64,000 nucleotides of DNA from Bdellovibrionaceae bacterium UBA2339. GTDB taxonomy: Bacteria > Bdellovibrionota > Bdellovibrionia > Bdellovibrionales > JAMPXM01. Below, one piece after another: positions 40,749-50,123 of the stretch (position 1 is its first letter; the number at the start of each line of letters is the position of its first letter). The position numbers and the translations under genes were made by a program. The stretch spans positions 1-64,000 of the forward strand of contig DDUL01000033.1 in the NCBI GenBank assembly GCA_002344785.1, given 5' to 3'. Under the pieces are notes generated by a model that worked only from the letters and a program-made list of their open reading frames with translations, was not told the DNA's origin and ran no database searches.

Positions 40749-41927
40749 TCAGTTCGCCGCCTTCTTAATGGCATTGAGAACTGGAATCGTTGGTTCAGCC
40801 ATTAATTGCCGACCATTAATGAAAATCGTCGGCGTGCCGCGAAGGCCAAGTGTCGTGCCTAAGCCAGCGTGTTTGACAATCGCCTCTCGAGATTCAGGTG
40901 AACTGGAGCAAGTTTCCAGCTCCGTTGGATTCAGACCTGTGCTCTCGGCGAGTTCCTTGATTCCAGATTTCACATTGTCCAGAGTTCGCCAATTTTCAAA
41001 TCGTGAAAAGATCTGTTCCTGAATGGCCCAGCCCTTTTGGCCAAGCTTCTCGCCGCACCATGCGACTCGTGCGAGCAAGCAAGAGGCGCCATTGTTTTGG
41101 CCAATCGAGGTGTTGCATTCGCCATCAAGCGGCCAAGTGTAAAATTCAAAGCGGACATCAGTGTTGGCCCGGGCGAAGCTCTTCAACGGGCCTGCGGCTG
41201 TTCGACAGTGTCCGCATCGGAAATCAGCGAACTCGACAATGGTGAGGCGTGCGGCTTCACGGCTCGGTCCCATGGCGAGAGGTCCATAGTCGGCCACTTC
41301 GATTGTAGGCGCGCGCTGCCAATCCGAGACAACCGCCGTCAGAAATTCTTGGCTCTGCGGGCCTTTGTTGTAGCTGTCTTCAAACATCTGATCGCCAACA
41401 AAGCCGATCGCGAGGCCTGCGGCGACAAGTGAAATCAATTGCGTGAAGGGTGGGCCAAGTTCCCACGCCAATGGACGATAGTGAGTCCATGCGCCCCAGA
41501 GCGTGATGGCACTCAAGATGTAAGTCACAACGCAAAACGGACAAATGGATCCGATGGCGATGGCCGAAAGCGCGCCCATCGTGAGTGAAGCCAAGGCGAT
41601 CACAACGGATGAAAGCACGATCAGACTTTGGCGAATCTTATTTTCTACGCCTCCCCAGAAGTGGTGTGAGCCGACGAGAAAAATGACGGAGGCGTTGGCG
41701 ATCAATCCCCATAGCGCCATCGGAACCCCAAAGAGTTCCGAGTAAACGCTAGCGGCTGTCGTTGAGCAATTCCATGTGGAGTTCAGGTCACAGATCGCGG
41801 GGCCGACGCTGCTATTGAAGTGCACGGAGTAGTGGAGGTTTAAAAGATAAGCATGAAAACCAACGGCGGCGAGTGCGCTCACCCAGGTCACGTGTCGTAG
41901 AAGTGATGAAGTCGTGGATTGTTTCAT
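40749..41927 (-). CDS. VKOR-DsbA fusion disulfide-forming protein
   Basis: The product is 392 aa from the ATG at 41927 (MKQSTTSSLLRH); an upstream start at 42056 would add a hydrophilic lead. The first about 200 residues are a four- or five-helix VKOR domain with its loop cysteines (AICDLNSTWNCST) and active CPFC (GSICPFCVVTYIL). The C-terminal part is a DsbA/thioredoxin fold with CGHC in FADFRCGHCRTA and the cis-Pro loop in GTPTIFINGRQL. Electrons would pass from substrates through CGHC to CPFC and to quinone, making disulfides in the periplasm. This suits the cysteine-rich secreted proteins nearby. Confidence 0.92.
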   Translation of the reverse strand: MKQSTTSSLLRHVTWVSALAAVGFHAYLLNLHYSVHFNSSVGPAICDLNSTWNCSTTAASVYSELFGVPMALWGLIANASVIFLVGSHHFWGGVENKIRQSLIVLSSVVIALASLTMGALSAIAIGSICPFCVVTYILSAITLWGAWTHYRPLAWELGPPFTQLISLVAAGLAIGFVGDQMFEDSYNKGPQSQEFLTAVVSDWQRAPTIEVADYGPLAMGPSREAARLTIVEFADFRCGHCRTAAGPLKSFARANTDVRFEFYTWPLDGECNTSIGQNNGASCLLARVAWCGEKLGQKGWAIQEQIFSRFENWRTLDNVKSGIKELAESTGLNPTELETCSSSPESREAIVKHAGLGTTLGLRGTPTIFINGRQLMAEPTIPVLNAIKKAAN

Positions 41928-42138
41928 GCCCCAACTCTTCAGCTTTGTCGGTCCTGCGTCAAGCTTCGCGTAACAGCTTCTGAAGTTGGTCATGGAAGTT
42001 TGGCCGGTGGTTACGAGTTCCTCATGCTCTAGGGAGGGTGATTCGATTTTCGCCAAGCGGACCCGACGCCAGGGGGTAGAGGGTGTACGGCGAGTTCATA
42101 ATTCGCGTGGACGATTTGGCTTTCGACTCTCAACATGA

Positions 42139-44034
42139 ATGCATATGCCTCATCAAAAACGCATAAACACAAAGTCTGTGCCCTCAAAGTCCAAAGCAAC
42201 GAGGGCAAAGGCTCGGGATCGCGAGCCCGCCTCGAGTGCTCGTTGGGAATCGCCGGTTATGCGTGCGGATCCGCACTGGATTCGTGAGCGCAAACACCTC
42301 TTGAAGAGCGTGAAGTTGGAGGTGCGTCAGCGCGTGGGTGAAGACCCCGAAGATGTGAGAGCCGCGCTTCGCGAATCTGAAAAGCGCCTGAGGCGGCGCT
42401 TTCGACCTTCGTCAAAATCTGAGATTCTGGCTGAACTTGAGTCGGTCGACTTTGTTTTGGGCGGGGATTTTCATGCTCATGGTCCCGCGCAGCGAACTCA
42501 CTTCAAGATCCTTCGTCAGGTGGCCATTGATCGAGGATTGGTTTTGGCGATGGAGTGCTTTGAGGTTTCCAGTCAGAAGTGGATTGATGAATTTTTGGCA
42601 GGTCGAATCAATCTCGAAAAACTTCGTGCGAAAACAAAGTGGGACGCTCGCTGGGGCTTTCCGTTTGAAAACTATCGAGCGCTGATTGAATTGGCGCGAC
42701 GTCGCCGTTGGAAAATTCTGGCTTGCGGATGGCCGCGCGAAATGACGTCCGGGCGGCAAGGTCTAGCGAAGCAAGATGCCTTTGTGGCCAAGCGACTTTG
42801 GATGGCGAGCCTTCAGGACCCAGGAAAACTCATCTATCTCATTATGGGTGAGCTGCATTTGCCTGGAATTGAGAAGCATTTGCTGGAAGTGAAGGCGTCG
42901 CTCAAAGATCGAGGGCGTCGTCATGCATGGCGAGGCGCTTCGATCTTGGTCCTGCATGTGATGGGTGAAGATGTTTACTTCAAGCTCGCATTGAAGTCTC
43001 TGGAGCATACTGTTGATGTTGTGAGGTTTTTGGAGTCGCGGCCGCGTCGAATCTCGAGCCAGGGGGGCTCGAAATCTACACCGGATTTACGTCGCTTTGT
43101 TGCGCTCTGTTCGCCGCCCTGGGTGCTATGGCAGAGTTACCTTCTGCATCTTGATCGTACTGTGGAATTGGAATGGGCGGACGCTGGACGTACGGAAGAA
43201 GATTTTGATCCCACGGATCATGTTCGTCGCCACATTCAATGGATTTCTCAACAGCTAGGGCTTCGAGTTGAAGTTCAGCGCGACACGCAAGACCTGTCCG
43301 TCTATTTGGTTTCGGATCCGAGGCTCTGGCGCAAGATTGAGACGCAATTGAAAAGTTCGGATCGTGAGTTGGCACGAAAGCTCATGTTCGAGGAGCGAAG
43401 CTTTGTGATCCCGGATGGTGAGTGGGCCTGTCTCGGCCAGCCGACAGTTAACCATGCTGCGCATTTGGCTGGTGAGTATCTGCAAATGAAGGCCAGTGAG
43501 CGCCGTCGATTGACTTGGAAATTCCCAAATGACTTTGAGGCGGCAATCTTCGTCGAGGGCCTTGCCTACTTTGCGTCGAAGTATGTGAATCCGAAGCGAC
43601 AATCTGAGAGTTTTGCCGATCTGAGGGCGAGTCTTCAGGCATGGCCTCAGACTCTTCCGGGGGCTTCCAAGTCCGATGAAGAGCGAGAGGCGCTCAGGCT
43701 CGCATTGGATCAAAGGATGTTGGAGCTGATGCACTTCCATCAGGGTCGGCAGCGCAGGGTGCAGGTTCGCCCTAAGCGTTCGGCGAGCTGGCTCTGGGCC
43801 GCGTTGATTTTGGGTAGGATGTTGGGTGAGAGAATCTTCACGGCGGATCGTGCTCACAAGCTACCGCGTCGCGAATTGGCGAGATGGTTCAAGCTTGACG
43901 TCACGCGCCCCGACTTTCGTCGTGAGTATTTGCAAATTCTTGCGCGTCTTGCACGCGCGGTAGGAACCGAAGTCGCGCCTTCTGATGTCTTGATGAAGAG
44001 TTTGTCGCATCGACCTCGGCGAGAGAGAATCTAA
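42139..44034 (+). CDS. ChaN-like (haem-binding uptake family) protein with long C-terminal region
   Basis: The product is 631 aa. Residues about 90-290 match the ChaN/PF04187 family: VDFVLGGDFHAHGPAQRTHF (conserved His), VLAMECFEVSSQKWIDEFL, WGFPFENYRALIELARRRRW and LIYLIMGELHLPG. ChaN proteins bind haem or iron. A basic N-terminus (KRINTKSVPSKSKATRAKAR) precedes it. The C-terminal about 340 residues (from SRPRRISSQGG) have no domain I recognise; they are helical and Arg-rich. No signal peptide is visible, so it is likely cytoplasmic, unlike the classic lipoprotein. Confidence 0.75.
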   Translation: MHMPHQKRINTKSVPSKSKATRAKARDREPASSARWESPVMRADPHWIRERKHLLKSVKLEVRQRVGEDPEDVRAALRESEKRLRRRFRPSSKSEILAELESVDFVLGGDFHAHGPAQRTHFKILRQVAIDRGLVLAMECFEVSSQKWIDEFLAGRINLEKLRAKTKWDARWGFPFENYRALIELARRRRWKILACGWPREMTSGRQGLAKQDAFVAKRLWMASLQDPGKLIYLIMGELHLPGIEKHLLEVKASLKDRGRRHAWRGASILVLHVMGEDVYFKLALKSLEHTVDVVRFLESRPRRISSQGGSKSTPDLRRFVALCSPPWVLWQSYLLHLDRTVELEWADAGRTEEDFDPTDHVRRHIQWISQQLGLRVEVQRDTQDLSVYLVSDPRLWRKIETQLKSSDRELARKLMFEERSFVIPDGEWACLGQPTVNHAAHLAGEYLQMKASERRRLTWKFPNDFEAAIFVEGLAYFASKYVNPKRQSESFADLRASLQAWPQTLPGASKSDEEREALRLALDQRMLELMHFHQGRQRRVQVRPKRSASWLWAALILGRMLGERIFTADRAHKLPRRELARWFKLDVTRPDFRREYLQILARLARAVGTEVAPSDVLMKSLSHRPRRERI

Positions 44035-44128
44035 TGGCCGCGATTTGAGAACCTCTGGACTTTGAGCTTGCATTGAATTGCGGCTCGGGGACAAAATTAG
44101 AGCCTGAGCAGGTAGGAAGGAGACACGG

Positions 44129-46195
44129 ATGTCTCAAAAATCACCGCCGAATGGGCCGCCGAATCAGATGGCACATGTGCCTCAAGAATCGACCGCGCCG
44201 ACTTTCGCGCCGACTTCAATGAAGAGTCAGCTCGGTAAGACGACGCACTCATTTTACATCGACAACAAGGGGCGCTCTGAGGGGCCTTACTCAGCCGAGC
44301 AGCTGCGTTCCATGTTAATCAATGGCCGGTTGAGAGCTCTGGATTTGGTTTTTCGAGATGGTGATTTGGAGTGGAAGCCTTTGGCTTCATTTGCCGAGCT
44401 TCGAACTCCTGAGCGACCAAAAATTGAAGCTCAGCCGGAAATGTCTCCCGAAATCACTCCCAGCATCGCATGGGTGGTGCTGAGGCCGGCAGGTGGAAGT
44501 TACTCTCAGGAGGGTCCATTCTCCACGGCGACGGTGATCGATGGTTTGGCGAGCGGACAATTTGTGTACTCGCAATTCGCTTGGCGACCCGGTTTGGATC
44601 AGTGGACTCGATTAGGAAATTTGCCGGAGTTCGACCGCCGCTCTCGTCTGAGGGCTGAATCTCCGCCCGTGCCACCGCCGCTTCCGCAACTGGGTGAACT
44701 TGAAATCTCGGAGGCGGAACAGCTGGTCAAGCGCGAGCTTGATACTCACGCCTCGGTTGCAACGGGTGAGTCTCATCGCGTGGATCGGTTGGCCCAAGAA
44801 ATTCCACTCACCGGTAAGCAGCCCGCGGGTGATTGGTCCCCATTTGATGACGATGCTGACGAAGTTGAAGTTGTCGTTGGTCGAGACTTAGCACAAGTGC
44901 CATGGGAGCATGAGCGCGCGGCAAAGATTTCTGAGCCAGTCACTCAAGAGTCAGTTCGACCTTTGCACCATGAAAATTCAGAATTCAAAGAGGCCAACGA
45001 TACTTCGGCGTCGAATCATGAAAGCGCTGATGTGACGAATGGCCGAGAGGCTCACTTTCGTCCACAGATCATCACGGGCCAGGTGACTGCACCCATCGCT
45101 CAAAGTGCAGAGCCTGCTCCACTTCGCGATCCATGGGAAATCTGGGGGAAGAAGGCGGCCGGCGGGGCGCTCATGGGATTGGCCTTGCTGTTTGGCCAAC
45201 ATCTCATCACTCGGCCGACATCGACGGAAATGAACTCACAGACTTCCGAACTTGTGCGCCGAAATACGACGGAGCCTGTGGATGCAAATGCCGCTCAAGC
45301 CCTGGGTCAAGGCTCAGATCCTGCGGTCGCGCAGGTGGGCGCCAATTCGAATCCGCCTCCAGGTTTAACGGCAGATCCGCTTTCAAGTCCAAACCTCGAG
45401 ACCACGGGTGGTGAGAGTCGATCGGTGGCAGCGGCAAATGCGCCGAGTCTCAGCGGAACCTTGCGCGTACGTGGTCAAAAGCTCGATCAGTCCGACGCGG
45501 CCGTTCTCGTTGAAGGCGTGAAGGCATTGGGCGCGACCGAACTGAATGTGAAGATCACGGCTGAGGTCGGACAAGTCTTGGAGCGCTATCACGTTCGTCA
45601 GGAGAAGACTTGGGCCGTGCCGGCCGAAGAGTTCAATGCGGACCTCGTTCGAATTGGACTTAAGAGTTTTCAATTGCCTCAGGGTGAGTACAAAGTACGC
45701 GTCAGTGTCGGCGAGCAGGTTGCGGAGCAGGTGATCTTTCTTGGTGAGCGTAACGCGAAGTTCTTAAGCCAAATGGAAGATCATCTCCGCGCGATTTCAT
45801 TTGAAGCTCAGTCGCAGAAGAAAGCTTTGTTCTACTTGGCGCGTGATTTGGATTCTTTAGCGCGCGAGCTCGGCGAAAAGTATGGACAGCTTCGCGGCCG
45901 TTCAGAGCTTTGGTCACAGTTCATGGTGAAGTGGCAGGAGCGAATGAAGCAGGCTGAGACTCAGTTGGCTGGACTCAGTCGCAAACCCATCGAACAACAA
46001 GTGTTTCCCGAGCCCACAGGGCGACTTGTGCTCATTCAGCAGTCGATGAAGGAAATGGGAGTTCAGTATCAACAGAGCATTCGCCAACAGCGCGATGTCG
46101 CTAGTGATCAGCTCTCATCTCTGATCAGCGAGCTCGCGCGAACCAAAGAAAACATTGGTTCGCTCACATGGCGAGTGGGTGCTGAGACGGATTGA
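44129..46195 (+). CDS. GYF_2-domain membrane protein
   Basis: The product is 688 aa, with AGGAGAC before the ATG. Two GYF_2-like domains (about 43-92 and 110-165) are marked by KGRSEGPYSAEQLRSMLING and QEGPFSTATVIDGLASGQFV, each with Gly-Pro-(Y/F)-S. An acidic linker leads to one membrane segment (AAGGALMGLALLFGQHL, about 347-363). The periplasmic part is Pro/Ala/Ser-rich, then a beta-rich domain (LNVKITAEVGQVLERYHVR, ending QLPQGEYKVRVSVGEQVAEQ). A coiled-coil C-terminus (about 545-685) follows. GYF domains bind Pro-rich peptides. It could link a cytoplasmic assembly to the envelope. Confidence 0.8.
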   Translation: MSQKSPPNGPPNQMAHVPQESTAPTFAPTSMKSQLGKTTHSFYIDNKGRSEGPYSAEQLRSMLINGRLRALDLVFRDGDLEWKPLASFAELRTPERPKIEAQPEMSPEITPSIAWVVLRPAGGSYSQEGPFSTATVIDGLASGQFVYSQFAWRPGLDQWTRLGNLPEFDRRSRLRAESPPVPPPLPQLGELEISEAEQLVKRELDTHASVATGESHRVDRLAQEIPLTGKQPAGDWSPFDDDADEVEVVVGRDLAQVPWEHERAAKISEPVTQESVRPLHHENSEFKEANDTSASNHESADVTNGREAHFRPQIITGQVTAPIAQSAEPAPLRDPWEIWGKKAAGGALMGLALLFGQHLITRPTSTEMNSQTSELVRRNTTEPVDANAAQALGQGSDPAVAQVGANSNPPPGLTADPLSSPNLETTGGESRSVAAANAPSLSGTLRVRGQKLDQSDAAVLVEGVKALGATELNVKITAEVGQVLERYHVRQEKTWAVPAEEFNADLVRIGLKSFQLPQGEYKVRVSVGEQVAEQVIFLGERNAKFLSQMEDHLRAISFEAQSQKKALFYLARDLDSLARELGEKYGQLRGRSELWSQFMVKWQERMKQAETQLAGLSRKPIEQQVFPEPTGRLVLIQQSMKEMGVQYQQSIRQQRDVASDQLSSLISELARTKENIGSLTWRVGAETD

Positions 46196-46270
46196 TCGGC
46201 ACTGATCGATGCAACTCTCGATGCTTTAAGGGAAATTTTTCGGGCTCGAATTGATGGCTGCGCCGACTTC

Positions 46271-46612
46271 TTAATTGGAGTCGGCCCTGGCGGCTTGCGA
46301 GGCGGAAGCTCCCGCCGCAAACGAAGCGTTCGAGCTCTTTTTGACCAGCATTTCACGGAAGTCTTTGCCGGGCTTAAATTTGGGCACCTTAGTGGCCGGA
46401 ATGTGAACTTGGGTGCCAGTCTTCGGGTTTCGTCCCTTACGGCTTTGGCGAGCACTCATGGAAAAGGTGCCGAAGCCCACCAGTTTGACCTCTTCGCCCT
46501 TCGCAACGGCTTTCGCAATCACTTCAAGAGCTGCGTCCAGAAGCATTTCGCTTTGAGTTTTGGTCAGTTTGGTTTTTTGCGCCACCTTATCAATCAATTC
46601 CGCTTTGTTCAT
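46271..46612 (-). CDS. hup: HU-family DNA-binding protein
   Basis: The product is 113 aa; the first 90 or so are a standard HU (MNKAELIDKVAQKTKLTKTQ, LDAALEVIAKAVAKGEEVKL, GFGTFSMSARQSRKGRNPKT, PKFKPGKDFREMLVK). The DNA-binding arm carries RKGRNPKTG. A 20-residue Ala/Ser-rich tail is extra. It is a nucleoid protein that bends DNA. GAGGAC precedes the ATG. Its leader contains a CCATGGG/CCCATGG hairpin at 46662-46681. Confidence 0.95.
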   Translation of the reverse strand: MNKAELIDKVAQKTKLTKTQSEMLLDAALEVIAKAVAKGEEVKLVGFGTFSMSARQSRKGRNPKTGTQVHIPATKVPKFKPGKDFREMLVKKSSNASFAAGASASQAARADSN

Positions 46613-46967
46613 TCGCGTCCTCGGTTGGTCTTGGTGTCGCGTGGAAGGTTGCGATGGGAATCCATGGGCAGGCTCCCATGGGGTCCATCCGAACCAGATT
46701 CACGGCGACTGAGACGGGTTAGGCTCAGGCAATAGCGACTCGGAGCAAGTTTCTAGATTTTGCGTTGGAGGGGGTCAAGTGAGAGGGGCGGGTCCCACAA
46801 AAAAATCTTTTCGAGGAATGTTTCGAGGCCGCTTTCACATTCTTGAATCTGGTGGTCTCAATCGTGGATGGCCAGATGAAGCTCACACCTGAACGGCGCT
46901 GCGGCTGCGGTCTGGCGAGCGGAGTTCTCAGCTGGTCATGAGCGGGGTGATTTGCTAAGTTGGCGGA
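46613..46967. other. Gap between hup and argS
   Basis: These 355 bases between divergent genes contain no gene. A hairpin (CCATGGG at 46662-46668, CCCATGG at 46675-46681, 6-nt loop) probably lies in the hup 5' leader, about 50 bases before its start. The region should hold the promoters of both hup and argS; I could not fix their boxes. Confidence 0.55.
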
Positions 46968-48893
46968 ATGCAAAGACAGTTGAGGCGTGAGACAGCAGAG
47001 TTTTTGTCATTCATTTTGGCAGAGGTACTGCGTGATTTTATGCGCCCGACGCCTGATTCCACCGGATCAGCTCCATCGGCTCTCACAGATGCAGCAGCGG
47101 CAATTGCTGGCGCATCTGCGCCAACTTCTGTGCCAACTTCTGCGGCAGGTAAAAGCTTGACCTCGGAACTCGGTGCAAGTGCCGCGATGAGCGTTGAGCA
47201 GATTGAAGCTGTCATTGAGCGTCCCAAAAAAATCGAGCATGGGCATTTGGCTTGGCCGCTATTTCCTTTGGCCAAGATTTTACGTCGGCCGCCGCCTGCG
47301 CTGGCCGCGCAGTTTGCTCAATTGATTCAGGATCGAATCGCAGCAGGGGACCCAAACTGTCAAAAATTGGGCTTGGCGCAAGCCGTGGCGGTCGGTGGAT
47401 TTTTGAACCTCACGATTCGAGATGAAGCATTTCAGGATCGCTTGATTCAAGCCGTGAGGGCTTCGCTTCGGCATGATCCACAAGCTTCGACACTCGGAAA
47501 TTCCGACGTTGGTAAGGGGCGGCGCTTGGTCATCGACTATTCGTCGCCAAACGTCGCAAAGCCGATGCATGTTGGGCACCTGCGCGCGACAGTGATTGGT
47601 CAGGCAATCCGGAATTTGGCTCAATCACAAGGTTACGAAGTGATCGGCCTGAATCACCTCGGTGATTGGGGTGTGCAATTCGGGAAATTGGCATGGGCTT
47701 ACCGGCAGTGGGGGCACGAGTATGATTTTGAAGGGAAGGCTTTCCCCAGCCTATTTGCCATTTACGTTCGCTTTCACGAAGAAGCTGAGAAGCGCCCAGA
47801 GCTTGAGGCCTTAGGATCTGCAGAGTTCAAAAAACTAGAAGATGGAGATCCCGAGCTTCAGGCGATTTGGAAGAGATTCGTGCAGATCTCTCTCGCGGAA
47901 TATCAAAAGGTTTGGGACCTACTGGGTGTTCAACATGATCTTGTTCGCGGGGAAAGCTTCTACAACGATCGATTGCAAGCCGTTGAATCGATGTTGGAGC
48001 AAAAGAAACTTCTCGTGCTCAGTGATGGGGCCTACGTGGTTCCGCTCGGCGATGAAATGCCCCCATGTCTCATTCGCAAGAGCGACGGCGCCTCTCTTTA
48101 CGCCACTCGCGACCTTGCGAGTGCGATCTACCGACGTGAAGAACTGAAGGCCGACTTGAATCTTTACGTTGTTGGATTCGAGCAGAGTTTGCACTTCAAA
48201 CAAGTCTTCAAAGTCTTGCAGCTCTGTGGTTACGACTGGGTGGAGGGCTGTCATCATGTGGCCTTCGGTCTCTATCGCTTCAAAGAAGGCGTTAAGATGT
48301 CCACTCGCAAGGGCCAAGTGATCTTCTTAGAAGAAGTCTTACGCCAAGCGATTGAGCGAACTCGGGAGATCATTCAAACCAAGAATCCGAATCTGACAGA
48401 AGAGGAGCGAGCGCGTGTCGCTGAGGAAGTCGGCGTCGGCGCGGTGATCTTCAATGATCTCCTCTTTGATCGAAGCAAGAACGTTGAATTTGATTGGGAT
48501 CGAATTTTGAGCTTCGAAGGCGATAGCGGACCTTACGTGCAATACATGCATGTCCGATGTGCGTCCTTGATTAAAAAGTTTGAGGCCGCGGGTCTGCGGC
48601 CGAATCTCGAGCAAGTTTCGGTTCTGAGTTCTCCCGAAGAGCGCGAGCTGATCCGCCAGCTGATGAGTTTTGATGAAGTTCTCGAATCATCGTTCGCGGG
48701 ATTTCGTCCCAATGTGTTGGCTCAATACTTGTTAGAAGTTTGCGCAGCGTTTTCGCGTTTCTATCATGAGCATCGTATTCTTGACGAGGCTGAGCCAATC
48801 CGCGGATCGAGAATGGCGCTTGTCGAGTGCACGCGGGTGATCTTGGCGCGTGGTCTGCGCCTCCTCTCCATTCGTCCGCCACAGGTCATGTGA
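46968..48893 (+). CDS. argS: Arginyl-tRNA synthetase
   Basis: The product is 641 aa. The class I motif appears as KPMHVGHLRA (HVGH for HIGH) and the KMSK region as GVKMSTRKGQVIFL, normal for ArgS. Also typical are IDYSSPNVAKPMHVGHLRAT and VIGLNHLGDWGVQFGKL. The N-terminal domain is split by a low-complexity Ala/Ser/Thr stretch (about residues 32-72) before VIERPKKIEHGHLAWPLFP; most ArgS lack this. The end carries the anticodon-binding domain. It charges tRNA-Arg. Its stop overlaps the next start (GTG at 48890). Confidence 0.96.
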   Translation: MQRQLRRETAEFLSFILAEVLRDFMRPTPDSTGSAPSALTDAAAAIAGASAPTSVPTSAAGKSLTSELGASAAMSVEQIEAVIERPKKIEHGHLAWPLFPLAKILRRPPPALAAQFAQLIQDRIAAGDPNCQKLGLAQAVAVGGFLNLTIRDEAFQDRLIQAVRASLRHDPQASTLGNSDVGKGRRLVIDYSSPNVAKPMHVGHLRATVIGQAIRNLAQSQGYEVIGLNHLGDWGVQFGKLAWAYRQWGHEYDFEGKAFPSLFAIYVRFHEEAEKRPELEALGSAEFKKLEDGDPELQAIWKRFVQISLAEYQKVWDLLGVQHDLVRGESFYNDRLQAVESMLEQKKLLVLSDGAYVVPLGDEMPPCLIRKSDGASLYATRDLASAIYRREELKADLNLYVVGFEQSLHFKQVFKVLQLCGYDWVEGCHHVAFGLYRFKEGVKMSTRKGQVIFLEEVLRQAIERTREIIQTKNPNLTEEERARVAEEVGVGAVIFNDLLFDRSKNVEFDWDRILSFEGDSGPYVQYMHVRCASLIKKFEAAGLRPNLEQVSVLSSPEERELIRQLMSFDEVLESSFAGFRPNVLAQYLLEVCAAFSRFYHEHRILDEAEPIRGSRMALVECTRVILARGLRLLSIRPPQVM

Positions 48894-49900
48894 GTTCGAT
48901 CTTCGTAACTCGTCTCAACGACGCGTGGAGTGATGCTTGTATTGCCAAGATCTTGGCGATGAGTGGGCTTCAAGTGGCCGAACATGATCTTGTTCAAAAG
49001 CTTCTGGCTGACTTTGTTCATGATCGAAAGCTCGGCCTGTTGTGGTCGACAAGTGTGCGGCCGGATCATGCGACGTCTCAACTTCTCAGGGTTTGGTCCG
49101 ACGACTTTGGAGCGCGTGCAGAGATCTCCGCGTTCAAAAGCATTGGTGAAGCTCGTCGAAGGCTCGCGGATCAGTCGGGAAGTCGCCGAATTTGGCGGTC
49201 CATTCCGCGTGGATTGGTTCGGCGCGGAGCTCTTTTGCAGGACCAGCTCTATCACAGAAAGTGGCAGCAACCGCAGGGCTGGGCGGGCCAAGAGTCGCGA
49301 AACCAGCTGGGGAAATTCGATCGTGGTGCATTCGTTTGGTTGGATCCGCAACATCTGCTTTGGTCGGCTGAATTTCGTGAGCTCGCGCCTGAAGGAAATT
49401 GGAGTTTTATTGAGGATCGGGTGAACCCTCCTTCAAGGGCGTATTTGAAACTTTGGGAGTGGAGCTGGAGAAGTGATTTTCGGCCCAAATCCGGAGATCG
49501 AGTTTTGGATTTGGGAGCCAGTCCCGGAGGATGGACTTGGGTCTTACTTGAGGCGGGATGTCGGGTGGTGACGCTGGATCGAACTTCGGAGTTGCATCCT
49601 GCGGTTCGCGAGCGGATCGAGTCGGCCCACCAAGGTGACGCTTTTGATTTGAGTTCGTGGCCCGAAGGGAACTGGGATTGGGTCACTTGTGATGTGATCG
49701 CGGCCCCGGAGCGAAGCCTTCGACTCATCGAGGAGTTGCGAGAGCGCAATCAGCGCTTTGTCATCACCGTGAAATTCAAGGGTGTACCTGAAGACCGTGA
49801 CATAGAAAGGCTCTTGCACCAGCTCGACGATCGGCGAGTGCGGGCACAACGACTCTGGCACAACAAACATGAGATCACGGTTTGGATGGATCGAACTTGA
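48890..49900 (+). CDS. RlmM/FtsJ-like rRNA 2'-O-methyltransferase
   Basis: The product is 336 aa, with a GTG start overlapping the argS stop. An N-terminal THUMP-like or RNA-binding part leads to a Rossmann methyltransferase domain: motif I is DRVLDLGASPGGWTWVL, acidic motif II TLDRTSEL, then DWVTCDVIAAPE and FVITVKFKG. This order with a K-D-K-like set matches the FtsJ superfamily and RlmM, which methylates C2498 of 23S rRNA. The exact nucleotide is inferred from the family only. It is cotranscribed with argS. Confidence 0.82.
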   Translation: MSSIFVTRLNDAWSDACIAKILAMSGLQVAEHDLVQKLLADFVHDRKLGLLWSTSVRPDHATSQLLRVWSDDFGARAEISAFKSIGEARRRLADQSGSRRIWRSIPRGLVRRGALLQDQLYHRKWQQPQGWAGQESRNQLGKFDRGAFVWLDPQHLLWSAEFRELAPEGNWSFIEDRVNPPSRAYLKLWEWSWRSDFRPKSGDRVLDLGASPGGWTWVLLEAGCRVVTLDRTSELHPAVRERIESAHQGDAFDLSSWPEGNWDWVTCDVIAAPERSLRLIEELRERNQRFVITVKFKGVPEDRDIERLLHQLDDRRVRAQRLWHNKHEITVWMDRT

Positions 49901-50123
49901 GGTGAGCTTTCAGAGCGCCTCAAAATGAGACGATTTGCGACGATTTCGCTAGCTACAACTCATTTTCAATCACCGAATTGCCGATAAATTATTGTGCGAT
50001 AAATCGAGTGGACTCGAAGGTTTACCGAGCTCACTTGATTTGATCCCGCACTCCGAATTCGTCGACATCATGCTTGCGATGTCACGATCGGCACTTCGCG
50101 TTTTTCGGAACGAGGGAGCTTGC

